The notes beneath the pieces are model-generated. The model ran no database searches, was not told the origin of the DNA, and worked only from the letters and a program-made list of their open reading frames with translations. Below are positions 39,639 through 47,766 of a stretch of DNA of 64,000 nt, piece by piece; the stretch's first letter is position 1, and every line of letters begins with the position of its first letter. This DNA is from Nakamurella multipartita DSM 44233. GTDB lineage: Bacteria > Actinomycetota > Actinomycetes > Mycobacteriales > Nakamurellaceae. Both the position numbers and the translations under genes were made by a program. The stretch is from positions 2,108,001 to 2,172,000 of the forward strand of contig NC_013235.1 in the NCBI RefSeq assembly GCF_000024365.1, given 5' to 3'.

Positions 39639-40037
39639 ATGATTCGAGCGTTCGTCGCGCCGGAGGACACCACGGCCCCGAGTGCGCCGGCGCCGGCGCC
39701 GGCCGGAAACAACCCATTGACCGGGGCGACAGAGACCACGCTGCCGGGACTGGCGACCTTCAAGGGTCTGGTCCTGGGGCTGATCCCGTATGCCCTGGTT
39801 GCCTGCGTCGCCGCGTTCGTGATCGGCGCGATCCTGTGGGCGGTCGGTGCCTTCGGCAACAACCCGCAGCACTCCTCGCGGGGCAAGACGACGCTGATCG
39901 TCGCGCTGGCGGCCGCGCTACTGGTGGGTGGCGCCGCCTACCTGGTCGGCTGGTTCAACGCGGTCGGCAAGACGGTGTCGGCTCCCTCCTCCGTCGCCCA
40001 GACAATCGTCCCGGCCGAGCAGCAGCACTCGGTGTGA
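39639..40037 (+). CDS. DUF6112-like conjugation membrane protein
   Basis: A 132-residue protein with two membrane helices (LIPYALVACVAAFVIGAILWAVGAF; TTLIVALAAALLVGGAAYLVGWF) and the WAVGAFGNNPQHSSRGK segment between them, typical of DUF6112 proteins in actinobacterial conjugation clusters, possibly pilin-like. The ATG has GAGGAG upstream. It is the first gene of a four-gene operon. Confidence 0.75.
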   Translation: MIRAFVAPEDTTAPSAPAPAPAGNNPLTGATETTLPGLATFKGLVLGLIPYALVACVAAFVIGAILWAVGAFGNNPQHSSRGKTTLIVALAAALLVGGAAYLVGWFNAVGKTVSAPSSVAQTIVPAEQQHSV

Positions 40038-40041
40038 ACCG

Positions 40042-40758
40042 ATGCGAACTTCTGCGCATCCCGCCGCCGGGCGCCGCCGCATCCTCCTCATCGGCGCGGT
40101 CGTCATGGCCGTGGCGGTCGTCGCCGTCGTCGTGTTCACCGTATTCCTGTCCGACGACGAGGCGGGCCAGCCGACCGGGACGGCCGCGGCGCCATCGGTG
40201 AGCGCTCGCTCGTCCATGACCGCCACATCGGCCACGCCGTCCTCCAGCGAGGGGATCATCCTGCCCGGCAGCAGCCCGACCGACTCCGAACTCGTCGGCG
40301 GGCAGACCGACCACCTGGAATTTGCCCGGCTTGTCGCACAATCGGTGCTCGCCTACGACTCGGGCACCGACTTCCAGGCCCGCAACCAGGATCTGCTCCG
40401 CGCGGCCGCCCCGTCCCCGTACGGGGACCCGTCGCAGCTGGCCCGGGACCTGACCGCCTTCACCCCGGCGGGGCCGGCGCTGGATTCACTCCAGGCCAAC
40501 GGCACGACCGTCACCGTGTACCTCACGGACGTCACCGTGTCCGAGTGGGCGGCCAACCGCCTCAAGGGCATCGGCGTGTCGCCCGGCGTCTACGGGATCG
40601 ACGTAACCGGCCAGCAAACGATCACCACCAAGTCCGGCAACCCCGCCCGGGTCACCGTGCAACTCGGCGTCACTGTCGCCTGCCCGCCGGCCACCTCCTA
40701 CTGCACGCTCGACCGCGTCCTGCCGCAACACCTGCAGGACGCCCTTGGACCAGGCTGA
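40042..40758 (+). CDS. Single-pass conjugation protein, VirB8/TcpC-like
   Basis: A 238-residue protein with an N-terminal helix (ILLIGAVVMAVAVVAVVVF), a Ser/Thr linker, and a periplasm-side soluble domain (LEFARLVAQSVLAYDSG, ANGTTVTVYLTDVTV, ARVTVQLGVTVACPPATSYC). The layout suits VirB8/TcpC scaffold proteins of type IV secretion; sequence-level proof is lacking. It overlaps the next start (TGATG). Confidence 0.6.
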   Translation: MRTSAHPAAGRRRILLIGAVVMAVAVVAVVVFTVFLSDDEAGQPTGTAAAPSVSARSSMTATSATPSSSEGIILPGSSPTDSELVGGQTDHLEFARLVAQSVLAYDSGTDFQARNQDLLRAAAPSPYGDPSQLARDLTAFTPAGPALDSLQANGTTVTVYLTDVTVSEWAANRLKGIGVSPGVYGIDVTGQQTITTKSGNPARVTVQLGVTVACPPATSYCTLDRVLPQHLQDALGPG

Positions 40759-41933
40759 TGCGGGCCATCAGAAGACTCCACCTCGCCGGTCCCACCGCCG
40801 TCGGACTGCTGCTGGGAATCGCCGTCGTCGTCACCATCGCCGCGGTCGGCAGCAACGGCAAACGCCAGCCCAGGTTCCTGCCCGGCGCCTTGGACTGCGG
40901 CGCCGTCACCGGGTCCGGACCTGGTGATCTCGACGCGGCGCAGGAACGCAACGCCAAGATCGTCGTCTCGGTCGCCCTGGGCCGCAAGCTCGGAAACAAC
41001 TCCGCGGCCATCGGTGTCGCCGTCGCACTGGCGGAATCGACGTTGTACAACTACGCCAACGACGGCACCTCCACCCTGATCGGGTCGGCCGAGGGCCGCC
41101 AGCTCAACGACGCCGAACGGGCCGTCGCCCGAGAATCAATGCAGTACCCGCATGATCGCGTCGGCAACAACCTGGACTCCATCGGCCTGTTCCAGCAACG
41201 CCCGATGACCGGCTGGGGCGCCCCGGAGCAGCTGATCGACCCGGCCACATCGGCGGGCTTCTTCTACGACCGGCTCGTCGAAGTACCCGGCTGGCAAACC
41301 CTGCCGCCCTGGAACGCGGCGCAGACCGTGCAGGGCTCGCCGTCGTCCGACGGCGGCATCTATCGGGAGATGTACGACAAGGCCGTCACCATCGTCGACG
41401 ACCTGACCGCAGACCAGAACACCGACCGGCCAGCGGCGGTGAACGCAGATCCGGTCTCCGCCACGAGCGACTGGTGCCCCGCTCCGGTGGCCGCCGCGGA
41501 CGGCGGCGGTTCCGCCGCTTGGGGCGGCTACGCCAACGGGCAGATCCCCGCGACGGCGCTGTGCCCGGTCCCGACCGCCCCGCAACTGCTCCTGGAATGC
41601 CATGCCGCCGCGGCGTTCGACCAGATGAACACCGCGTTCAAGGCGGCGATCGGGCAGGACATCGGCATCACCGATGCCTACCGGGACTATGCCGGACAGG
41701 TGGCCTGCCGGGCCGAAAAGGGCAGCCTGTGCGCGGTCCCCGGCACCAGCAACCACGGCTGGGCCAAGGCCGTCGACATCGGCGCCTGCTGCGGCGTCAA
41801 CTCCGCAACCGGGCCGGCCTTCGACTGGCTCACCGCGAACGCCGGCCGGTTCGGCTGGGTGCACCCGCCGTGGGCACAGCCCGGCGGGTCCAAGCCCGAA
41901 CCCTGGCACTGGGAATACGGGTCCATCTCATGA
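40758..41933 (+). CDS. Peptidoglycan hydrolase: transglycosylase-like plus VanY D,D-carboxypeptidase
   Basis: A 391-residue protein with an N-terminal membrane helix (AVGLLLGIAVVVTIAAVG). A lytic-transglycosylase-like part (AAIGVAVALAESTLYNYAND ... NNLDSIGLFQQRPMTGWGA) is followed by a C-terminal VanY peptidase (GITDAYRDYAGQVACRA, TSNHGWAKAVDIGA, WHWEY), whose His and Asp in SNHGxxxAVD and the final WHWEY are zinc ligands. It opens the wall for the transfer channel. It is coupled on both sides by 4-base and 1-base overlaps. Confidence 0.9.
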   Translation: MRAIRRLHLAGPTAVGLLLGIAVVVTIAAVGSNGKRQPRFLPGALDCGAVTGSGPGDLDAAQERNAKIVVSVALGRKLGNNSAAIGVAVALAESTLYNYANDGTSTLIGSAEGRQLNDAERAVARESMQYPHDRVGNNLDSIGLFQQRPMTGWGAPEQLIDPATSAGFFYDRLVEVPGWQTLPPWNAAQTVQGSPSSDGGIYREMYDKAVTIVDDLTADQNTDRPAAVNADPVSATSDWCPAPVAAADGGGSAAWGGYANGQIPATALCPVPTAPQLLLECHAAAAFDQMNTAFKAAIGQDIGITDAYRDYAGQVACRAEKGSLCAVPGTSNHGWAKAVDIGACCGVNSATGPAFDWLTANAGRFGWVHPPWAQPGGSKPEPWHWEYGSIS

Positions 41934-42676
41934 ACTGGGAACCCCAACCGGGGACTGAGGCGATCACCGGCTGGATTAACCAGGGCGTGCTGTTCGCCCT
42001 GGTCCTGGCCGTCGCGCTGGTCGTGGGCTGCGCAGTCTTGTGGGCCGCCGGGTCGATGTCGGCCAACGGATCGGTCGTCAGCCGCGCCCGGACCGGCATC
42101 GCGGTCGGGCTGGCCGCTGCCTTACTCCTGGGCGCCGGCCTCACCTATTTGCGATGGACATCCACCACCCAAGCGGTCGCGTTCGCCGGCGACCCCAAGG
42201 ACTACAGCATCGACGACGCGCCCCAGCTGCCCGGCGACTGGGAGTTCGTCGACCTCTCCGATCGGTGGACCGCCGACATCAACGACGTCCGGGCCGGCGA
42301 CGGCCTGCCCCCGTTCACCACGGACGGTGCGCTCACCCAGAAGGCCAAGTCCTGCGCCGGCAGCCGGGCCGGACTGGGCGGCGACTGCCCGACCAACCAG
42401 CTGTCCTGCGCGGACAACACCGGCCTGGTCTTCGGTGCCTGGGAGTACGGGCCGGGCGAGCTGGACAAGCTGGGCGGCGACCTGACCGCGGAGTTCATCC
42501 GCAGCCCCAACCCCTGGGGCGGGATCAGCACGCCAGTGACCCTGGACCGGTCCGCCGACATGCGGTCGGCCTGGGTGGCGATGCGGGACAACTCGAACAA
42601 GCGCGCCGTCGTCGTCGCGATGCTGGAAAACCCCGCGGGGCTGGCGGTCTGGAACGCCTGTACCCAGTTCGGATGA
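41930..42676 (+). CDS. DUF6112-like membrane protein with C-terminal extracellular domain
   Basis: A 248-residue protein from ATG 41930 (ATGA overlap). Two membrane helices (VLFALVLAVALVVGCAVLWAAGS; ARTGIAVGLAAALLLGAGLTYL) resemble the first gene of the operon, followed by an external domain of about 165 residues with several Cys. It is the last recognisable transfer gene; a low-GC patch begins 20 bp later, and no transfer ATPase follows. Confidence 0.7.
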   Translation: MNWEPQPGTEAITGWINQGVLFALVLAVALVVGCAVLWAAGSMSANGSVVSRARTGIAVGLAAALLLGAGLTYLRWTSTTQAVAFAGDPKDYSIDDAPQLPGDWEFVDLSDRWTADINDVRAGDGLPPFTTDGALTQKAKSCAGSRAGLGGDCPTNQLSCADNTGLVFGAWEYGPGELDKLGGDLTAEFIRSPNPWGGISTPVTLDRSADMRSAWVAMRDNSNKRAVVVAMLENPAGLAVWNACTQFG

Positions 42677-42698
42677 GCTAGCAACGAATGGATATCGA

Positions 42699-43652
42699 AT
42701 GACGATCATGCTGCAAGCCGACGGGATCGGCGACTGGCTCTCCGACACCTCCGACGACGTCCTCAAACGCATCGCCGCCGGAGCCACGGTGCGATACATT
42801 CACCGCATCACTGCAGAGGAGTTCGCTCAGGTCGAAGCTGCGTCTGCCGCGATTCTGCGACTAGAACATTCATTTCAGTACAAGCTATTGGAAGCAAATT
42901 ACGTTCACTTGGTCGAGTCCTACGAGTTGGTCACTGTCATGTTGCAGCTGGGCCGTGAGTTTGGGAACCCAGACCGGACTAGGCTTGGCGAAACAGTGAT
43001 GGGGGCTCTAGCCAATTGGCTTTCTGCGATGCGAATGTATCTCGACCACCAGGAGCTAGCCATAAAGCGCGCCGGCAATGCTCAACATGAAGCAGATTTC
43101 GCGAAGGCTACCTCCGCTGCATTTGACCAGTTATTGGGCTATCGCTTCGCTTACAAGTTGCGAAATTTCGTCCAACACTGCGGTCTTCCTCTCGCGTCGA
43201 TCGAACTCACGGCATCACCTGTGGGGTCCGAATTCAAGCAGCAGGCTACCCTGGTGGCTTCCCGGCAATCCCTGCTAGAAGAGCGACGTGTCTGGGGGCC
43301 TGTCGCTCGCGATATTGATCGACTACCAGAGTCATTTGATCTTCAACCATTACTGGCAGAGGCGATGGTTGGAATTCGACAGGTTGAGCAAGTATGCTTT
43401 GATGGTCTGCTTGACCATGCGGTCGAAGGAGCACCAGTCATTTTGTCGAAAGCCAGCAGGATTGTCACATCCGCAGGCGAACTTCCGACCGCCTTCCGAG
43501 TTGTGAAGAATGGCGACCGTTCAACCCATGGAAACTCGGATCCTACAGGTGGGAGCGGCTCAAGTCCTCGACGAGCTGGCCAAGGGAAATATCAGTCGGG
43601 AGGAAATCCGAATCCCAGGAGCGAGCCAAGCAAGCCGTCAGCCGATAAATGA
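42699..43652 (+). CDS. HEPN-like protein in low-GC cargo patch
   Basis: A 317-residue helical protein with lower GC than the conjugation genes. The motif YKLRNFVQHCG (near residue 155) is an R-x4-H arrangement like the active site of HEPN ribonucleases. The last 50 residues are disordered (Gly, Ser, Pro, Arg), and this tail overlaps the next gene by 143 bp in another frame. The HEPN assignment is by motif only; no family is recognised. Confidence 0.55.
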   Translation: MTIMLQADGIGDWLSDTSDDVLKRIAAGATVRYIHRITAEEFAQVEAASAAILRLEHSFQYKLLEANYVHLVESYELVTVMLQLGREFGNPDRTRLGETVMGALANWLSAMRMYLDHQELAIKRAGNAQHEADFAKATSAAFDQLLGYRFAYKLRNFVQHCGLPLASIELTASPVGSEFKQQATLVASRQSLLEERRVWGPVARDIDRLPESFDLQPLLAEAMVGIRQVEQVCFDGLLDHAVEGAPVILSKASRIVTSAGELPTAFRVVKNGDRSTHGNSDPTGGSGSSPRRAGQGKYQSGGNPNPRSEPSKPSADK

Positions 43653-43914
43653 AATGGTGCGGTCGAGCGGCCGAGGCGCGCAGGTTCTGTTGAAGTGGTT
43701 TAACGAGGGCGGCAGTACCGCAGCTTTCGACGATTTCGTCAACTTGGTGCTTCAGCAGGACGACAGTATCGTGCCGCTTGTTTCTGGTCTTGTGAACGTG
43801 GGTGCGGTGTCCACAAGCATGTTGGGGATACTCCTGAACTCGAGCCCGGAGTTAGTGATCAAAAATTTCGCAATGCCCGACATTGACGTTGCTGATGCAG
43901 CTATTCCTGAATAA
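43510..43914 (+). CDS. Small protein overlapping the HEPN-like gene
   Basis: A 134-residue frame (ATG 43510), or 86 residues if it starts at ATG 43654. The body (GRGAQVLLKWFNEGGSTAAF, DDSIVPLVSGLVNVGAVSTS) is plausible helical protein. It overlaps the preceding gene by 143 bp in a different frame if the first start is used. A partner or immunity role is a guess from position. It is convergent with the HEPN gene ending at 43901. Confidence 0.45.
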   Translation: MATVQPMETRILQVGAAQVLDELAKGNISREEIRIPGASQASRQPINEMVRSSGRGAQVLLKWFNEGGSTAAFDDFVNLVLQQDDSIVPLVSGLVNVGAVSTSMLGILLNSSPELVIKNFAMPDIDVADAAIPE

Positions 43915-44617
43915 CTGGAGGACGCCGTGTCCTTATCGACTTAGCGAATTCCTGATACCGATTGCCATCCATCTCTGATGTCAGATTGGCCATCTTCTGA
44001 GTAAGCGTATTGAAATCGCGCTGAAAGGTCGGCTCGGACACGACAAGTATGTAGACCAGCTGAGTGATTGCTTCCAAGTACTGCCTGCGCGCCGTCAGTG
44101 CTGAGTAGTTCATGTCGGACATGAGTACTGCATCTGCCTTAAAGATCTTCTCTTGGCGGCTTTTCAATTGCCATCGCCACTGTCCGTGGGCGAGTTTATT
44201 GCGCTCTTCAATCACCGGCCGAATACTAGTTTCAATCGTAGAAACAATATGTTGGTAATGGTTGAAGCTCGTGCCTATCGTGCTCGAATCGATGCCGTCG
44301 TGCAGGGGCACCGTATAGTGGCGCCGGAATGCTAATTCGACGACGAACGTCCAGCGCTGCGCTTGCTCTCGTTTGTCCCAAGCTGCGCTTTGCTCGCGTT
44401 CATTGAAGCCAGTAGGGTCCGAAATGATCTTTCGCAGGCGAGCCTCGGCCTCGACTCCAAGCAACAGTCTGTGAACTATTCTTAAGGCCATGACCGCTGG
44501 CTCATCATTCTTGCGGATAGCTTGTTTGTGCTGGCGCTCAAGTTGAGTCATGGTCTTCTGAACCTGACTCAGGTTCTCGCTGTGCTTGGTGAACTCCTGG
44601 GAACTGGCGTATGCCAC
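43901..44617 (-). CDS. HEPN-domain protein
   Basis: A 238-residue protein from GTG 44617 (GGGGGG upstream). The motif VIEERNKLAHGQWRWQL (near residue 145) is the R-x4-H HEPN signature in its common ERNxxAHG form. The N-terminal half has coiled-coil type helices (FTKHSENLSQVQKTMTQLERQ). HEPN proteins are often RNA-cleaving toxins or abortive-infection effectors. The open frame continues to 44746 through a tRNA-like sequence, but that extension is not protein-like. Confidence 0.65.
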   Translation of the reverse strand: MAYASSQEFTKHSENLSQVQKTMTQLERQHKQAIRKNDEPAVMALRIVHRLLLGVEAEARLRKIISDPTGFNEREQSAAWDKREQAQRWTFVVELAFRRHYTVPLHDGIDSSTIGTSFNHYQHIVSTIETSIRPVIEERNKLAHGQWRWQLKSRQEKIFKADAVLMSDMNYSALTARRQYLEAITQLVYILVVSEPTFQRDFNTLTQKMANLTSEMDGNRYQEFAKSIRTRRPPVIQE

Positions 44618-44620
44618 CTT

Positions 44621-44700
44621 GGACCCCCCTCGACTCCGAGCCGCCAGGCTACACAAGCATTTGCTTGCATAACCTGGCGGCCGGGAGTCGAACCCGGTGA
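44621..44700. repeat. Long imperfect inverted repeat (28-bp arms, strong core hairpin)
   Basis: Arms 44621-44648 and 44673-44700 pair at about 21 of 28 positions. The inner 9 bp are perfect (GCCGCCAGG/CCTGGCGGC, 44640-44648 and 44673-44681), and CAAGCA-TT-TGCTTG gives a second stem inside the loop. The right arm is the T-arm half of the tRNA-like sequence. Confidence 0.75.
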
Positions 44701-44741
44701 TTCTCCGACATCTGTCGAAGCGCGCTCCGAGCGCCCCCACC
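44675..44741 (-). other. tRNA-like sequence, probably a degenerate tRNA or tRNA-derived attachment remnant
   Basis: On the minus strand a 67-nt sequence ends with a convincing T arm (CCGGGTTCGACTCCCGG) and has a D-arm-like GCGCTCGGAGCGC and an anticodon-arm-like TTCGA-CAGATGT-TCGGA. The acceptor pairs over only 5 bp (GGTGG/CCGCC) and position 33 is not U, so it is unlikely to be a working tRNA. The 390 bp between the HEPN gene and 45005 hold nothing else I can name; a GTCATCCAAG repeat occurs twice near 44807-44827. Confidence 0.5.
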
Positions 44742-45004
44742 CGCATGCGACGGTAGCACGTTCAGAGCACCGGGCTTGAATGAGTAGAGAAGTCCTCACG
44801 GGATCAGTCATCCAAGGCTGTCATCCAAGCAACGGTGGCCGGGTACGAATGGAGGTCCCCCATGGTGGCGATGATCGTGTCGGCACCAGGATTCTGCAAG
44901 CCTGCTGTCAGCCGGCCGCTGAGTGGCCTACAGGTTGCCTACGGGCCGGATCAGGTGGATGGCCAAAGAGCGGTGGACCGTCAGGTCACGGATCGATGGA
45001 CACG

Positions 45005-45952
45005 CTACTTGAGGAGATCGTCGATGTCCGGGTGGCGTCGCCGCGCTGCTCGTCGATCGATGGCCGCCTCGCGAGCGGTCGCCGATGCCGTCGCCCGCTG
45101 AGCTGCGAGATCGGCGGGAAGAAGGTGTTCGAGTGCGTCGAGCCAGCTGTCAGACAGGGTGCCGGTGACTGCAGGGGTCGAGCCGCTTTTCAGGGCGGAC
45201 GACGCTGCGGACGTAGCGAAGTTGTCTCGTGCGTCCGCCAGTTGTGCCTCCAGAGTGGCGTGATGTTGAGCGTCAAGGATCGTGGTCGCCGCAGCGGCCG
45301 CAGTGTTGACGGCCCGGTCCACCGCCTGGATGGCGTGGTCCAGGAGCCGTTCGGCGATGATTCGCTCTTGTCCGTCGCTTGTCGCCGGGTCGTTCGCGAT
45401 CTCGGCGAGGATGGCGGGCGCGAGTTCGTGTCGGAGCTCGGCCGCGTGGAGGATCTCGGTGACGATCTCGACGACCGCCATCCGCGCGGTCGTTCGTGCG
45501 CGATCCTCGGATTCGGCCGTGATGTGGTCCTGCCACAGGTCGTTGACGATGCTCGGGAGCCGGTCGGTCGGCTCGGGTTCGGCCTGGTGGCGGGTGGCGG
45601 TGCAGCCGGTGATGGCGGTGGCTTCGCGGAGCCGGCTGATCGCGGCGTCGCGGCGTTGGTCCCAGTCGAGGCCGATCATGCCGACGCCGGCGTCGGGGTG
45701 CCGGGTGAGCAGCCACCCGGTCCACAGGTGGCCGATGTCTTCCCGAATGCCGGGGTGGGTGAACCAGCAGGGTGGGATGACGGTGGCCGGGATCCGGTAG
45801 GTGGCGCGGAGCCAGCCGATCCAGTCGGCGAGTTCGGTCAGCTGTCGGGTGTAGGTGCTGGGGTCGAGGTCGTCCCAACACACCACCATCGGGATCGGTG
45901 GTGTGCCGGGCTGACCCCCGAACATGGTCGGGTCGAACGCCGGTTGGCTCAC
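45005..45952 (-). CDS. DUF4913-like protein of actinobacterial conjugative elements
   Basis: A 315-residue protein. The N-terminal segment YTRQLTELADWIGWLRATYR, PPCWFTHPGIREDIGHLWTG and DWDQRRDAAISRL resembles the DUF4913 pattern (W-x-Y-spaced, CW-HP-ELxxLW). The rest is Ala-rich helical with no known motif. The GTG start overlaps the stop of the upstream gene (GTGA). It ends the operon relaxase, SSB, 318-residue protein, this protein. The function is unknown. Confidence 0.65.
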   Translation of the reverse strand: MSQPAFDPTMFGGQPGTPPIPMVVCWDDLDPSTYTRQLTELADWIGWLRATYRIPATVIPPCWFTHPGIREDIGHLWTGWLLTRHPDAGVGMIGLDWDQRRDAAISRLREATAITGCTATRHQAEPEPTDRLPSIVNDLWQDHITAESEDRARTTARMAVVEIVTEILHAAELRHELAPAILAEIANDPATSDGQERIIAERLLDHAIQAVDRAVNTAAAAATTILDAQHHATLEAQLADARDNFATSAASSALKSGSTPAVTGTLSDSWLDALEHLLPADLAAQRATASATAREAAIDRRAARRRHPDIDDLLK

Positions 45953-46905
45953 CGGCTGGTCCCGTGGGCCGGCCGCGGCCGCTGGTAGGCGCCTTCGGCG
46001 ACCGAGCCGAGGCTGGTCTGGGCGGCGTGCAGCCGTCGACCTTCCTGCTGCTGGCGGAGTTCGCGGGCTTCGGCGACGGCGTCGACCAGGCCGATGAGGT
46101 GCCGGCGGACCTGCTGGCCCAGGTCGTCGTACTCGGCGGCCCGCGCCGGGTCGGGTTCGCCGTCGCCGGCGGCGATCATGCCGAGCGTGGAGGTGTCGGC
46201 GGCCTGCTCGGTGTAGTGGTTGCCGGGGGTGTCGGCCAGGAAGACGTAGCTGAACGGGCCGATCTGCCCGGGCGGACGAAGGACGGTGATGGTGCGGCCC
46301 GCGAACGCGGCGTCGACGGCGATGATGTCGTCCCAGTCATTGCCCGGCCGGACGGTCTCCGGTTGCAAAGCCGGCTCGAGCACGGCCGGCTCCGGTTGAT
46401 TGGCCATCGCGGGGTCGTTGGCGGTGATCGAGTCCCACACCGGGGACTCGTCGAGCACCAGCCGGAGCTGGCGGGCGAGTTCGACCTGGTCGGTAGTGAA
46501 TCCGTTGCGCCGGCCCTCGTCTCGGATCATTGCCAACGCGGACTCGGTCGCCGCGAGATCGGCCCGCACCGCATCGACGCGGGGCAGATCGACGTCGTCG
46601 CCGACCTCGCGGTCGGCACGCGGATCAGACCCGCTGGTGGCGTCGGCTCGTCGGGCGTGGACGCGTTGCTCGGCTTCGCGAGTCAGGACGATCGAGGGTT
46701 CGACAGTCGGGGTCCACCAGCGGTAGGCCTCGAACGCGGCCTGGTCCGGGGTGGACCATCCCGTCTTGCGGCGCAGGAACAGGCCGACGGCCCGTTCCGC
46801 TTCGTCGGTGCGGAGCCGGTAGTCCTCGCGGAGCGTGGTGACGACGTTCGCGGTGAAGTGGCGGTCCCGTTCGTGGTCGACGCCGTTGACGGCCGCGGCG
46901 CTCAC
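45949..46905 (-). CDS. Element-encoded hypothetical protein between SSB and DUF4913-like gene
   Basis: A 318-residue hydrophilic protein from GTG 46905 (GTGA overlap with ssb). VDHERDRHFTANVVTTLREDY, WWTPTVEPSIVLTREAEQRVH and LADTPGNHYTEQAADTSTL are seen; no known domain is recognised. The frame stays open upstream to 47130, but that part is the ssb gene in another frame. The tight coupling to ssb and the relaxase suggests a role in transfer DNA processing. Confidence 0.65.
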   Translation of the reverse strand: MSAAAVNGVDHERDRHFTANVVTTLREDYRLRTDEAERAVGLFLRRKTGWSTPDQAAFEAYRWWTPTVEPSIVLTREAEQRVHARRADATSGSDPRADREVGDDVDLPRVDAVRADLAATESALAMIRDEGRRNGFTTDQVELARQLRLVLDESPVWDSITANDPAMANQPEPAVLEPALQPETVRPGNDWDDIIAVDAAFAGRTITVLRPPGQIGPFSYVFLADTPGNHYTEQAADTSTLGMIAAGDGEPDPARAAEYDDLGQQVRRHLIGLVDAVAEARELRQQQEGRRLHAAQTSLGSVAEGAYQRPRPAHGTSR

Positions 46906-47594
46906 AGCGACCGTCCATTCGCCGGCGCCGGCGCCGGATCCGGAACGGGGGAGGGCTCGACCCTGGCGGTCGGCACCGCCACCGCCGTCGCGGTCGGGCC
47001 GGGGTCGTTGACGACGGGGATGTCGCGGCCATTCTCCCGGACGATCGAGACGACGTCGCTGACCCGGGCGGTGCGAGTGTGCACGTCCATGTCCTTGGGC
47101 AGGTTCCAACTGGTCGTCGCCGCGTTCCAACGGAAGCCGTGGTCCCTCAGCGTCCGGTGCAGAGCGGTCGCGGTGCGTCCCACCCCAACGACCATGGTCG
47201 CCTCGCTGGTGTGGTGGATCGTCGGAGCCGAGTCCGCGACGATGTCTCGACCGTTGCTCGCGGCGGGTGCCTCATCCGCGGTCAGGGTGACGCTGCGGGC
47301 ATAGACCTTGACCACGGCGCCGGTGGAGCCGTCGCGGCGGTCGAACAGTTCTAGCTCCGGGCGTCCTTCGACGGTGACCCGGTCACCCTTGTGCAGGGTG
47401 TCGCCGGCGTCCTCGGCGGCCTTGCCGAACACAGTCACATTGAAGAACTCGGGATCGGTCGAGGTCCACTCGCCGTTGCGCTTGACCCGTTCGTGACTGG
47501 CGACCCGCAGGTGTGCCCAGCTGGTGCCAGCGTTGCTGATCCCGAAATCGGGGTCGGCGGCGAGGTTGCCGTCGATCGTGATGCGTGCGGACAT
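46902..47594 (-). CDS. ssb: Single-stranded DNA-binding protein (element-encoded, C-terminally extended)
   Basis: A 230-residue protein from ATG 47594 (GGGAGAAG upstream). The OB-fold runs over residues 1-105 (MSARITIDGNLAADPDFGIS, VASHERVKRNGEW, FFNVTVFGKAAEDAGDTLHKG, DRVTVEGRPEL). The C-terminal half is unusual: TMVVGVGRTATALHRTLRDH, FRWNAATTSWNLPKDMDV, then a Pro/Ala tail ending NGRSL without the acidic DDDIPF tip of housekeeping SSB. It likely coats transfer-strand DNA. Confidence 0.85.
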   Translation of the reverse strand: MSARITIDGNLAADPDFGISNAGTSWAHLRVASHERVKRNGEWTSTDPEFFNVTVFGKAAEDAGDTLHKGDRVTVEGRPELELFDRRDGSTGAVVKVYARSVTLTADEAPAASNGRDIVADSAPTIHHTSEATMVVGVGRTATALHRTLRDHGFRWNAATTSWNLPKDMDVHTRTARVSDVVSIVRENGRDIPVVNDPGPTATAVAVPTARVEPSPVPDPAPAPANGRSL

Positions 47595-47674
47595 GGGGCT
47601 TCTCCCATCTCGTGGGTGTGCGGCGGAACGGGGGGGTCGTCGGCCGATCGACTCGGTATCTCCGCCGGCGCCTC

Positions 47675-47693
47675 TGGTGGGCGCCACCCACCA
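47675..47693. terminator. Hairpin between relaxase and ssb genes
   Basis: TGGTGGG and CCCACCA pair (7 bp, 5-base loop) in the 172-bp gap between the relaxase stop and the ssb start. It could be a terminator, an attenuator, or part of an oriT; no T tract follows. Confidence 0.35.
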
Positions 47694-47766
47694 ATGGGGG
47701 ACAGCCCGATGAGCTATTCCGGCGGGGCCGACGGCGAGGCCTCGCCCCCGAATCAGCCCGGATCCG

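Noticed and set aside
44780..45988. 402-residue plus-strand frame opposite the DUF4913-like gene
   Set aside because: It runs antisense to a gene with family-type sequence and start/stop overlaps; no ribosome binding site or domain.
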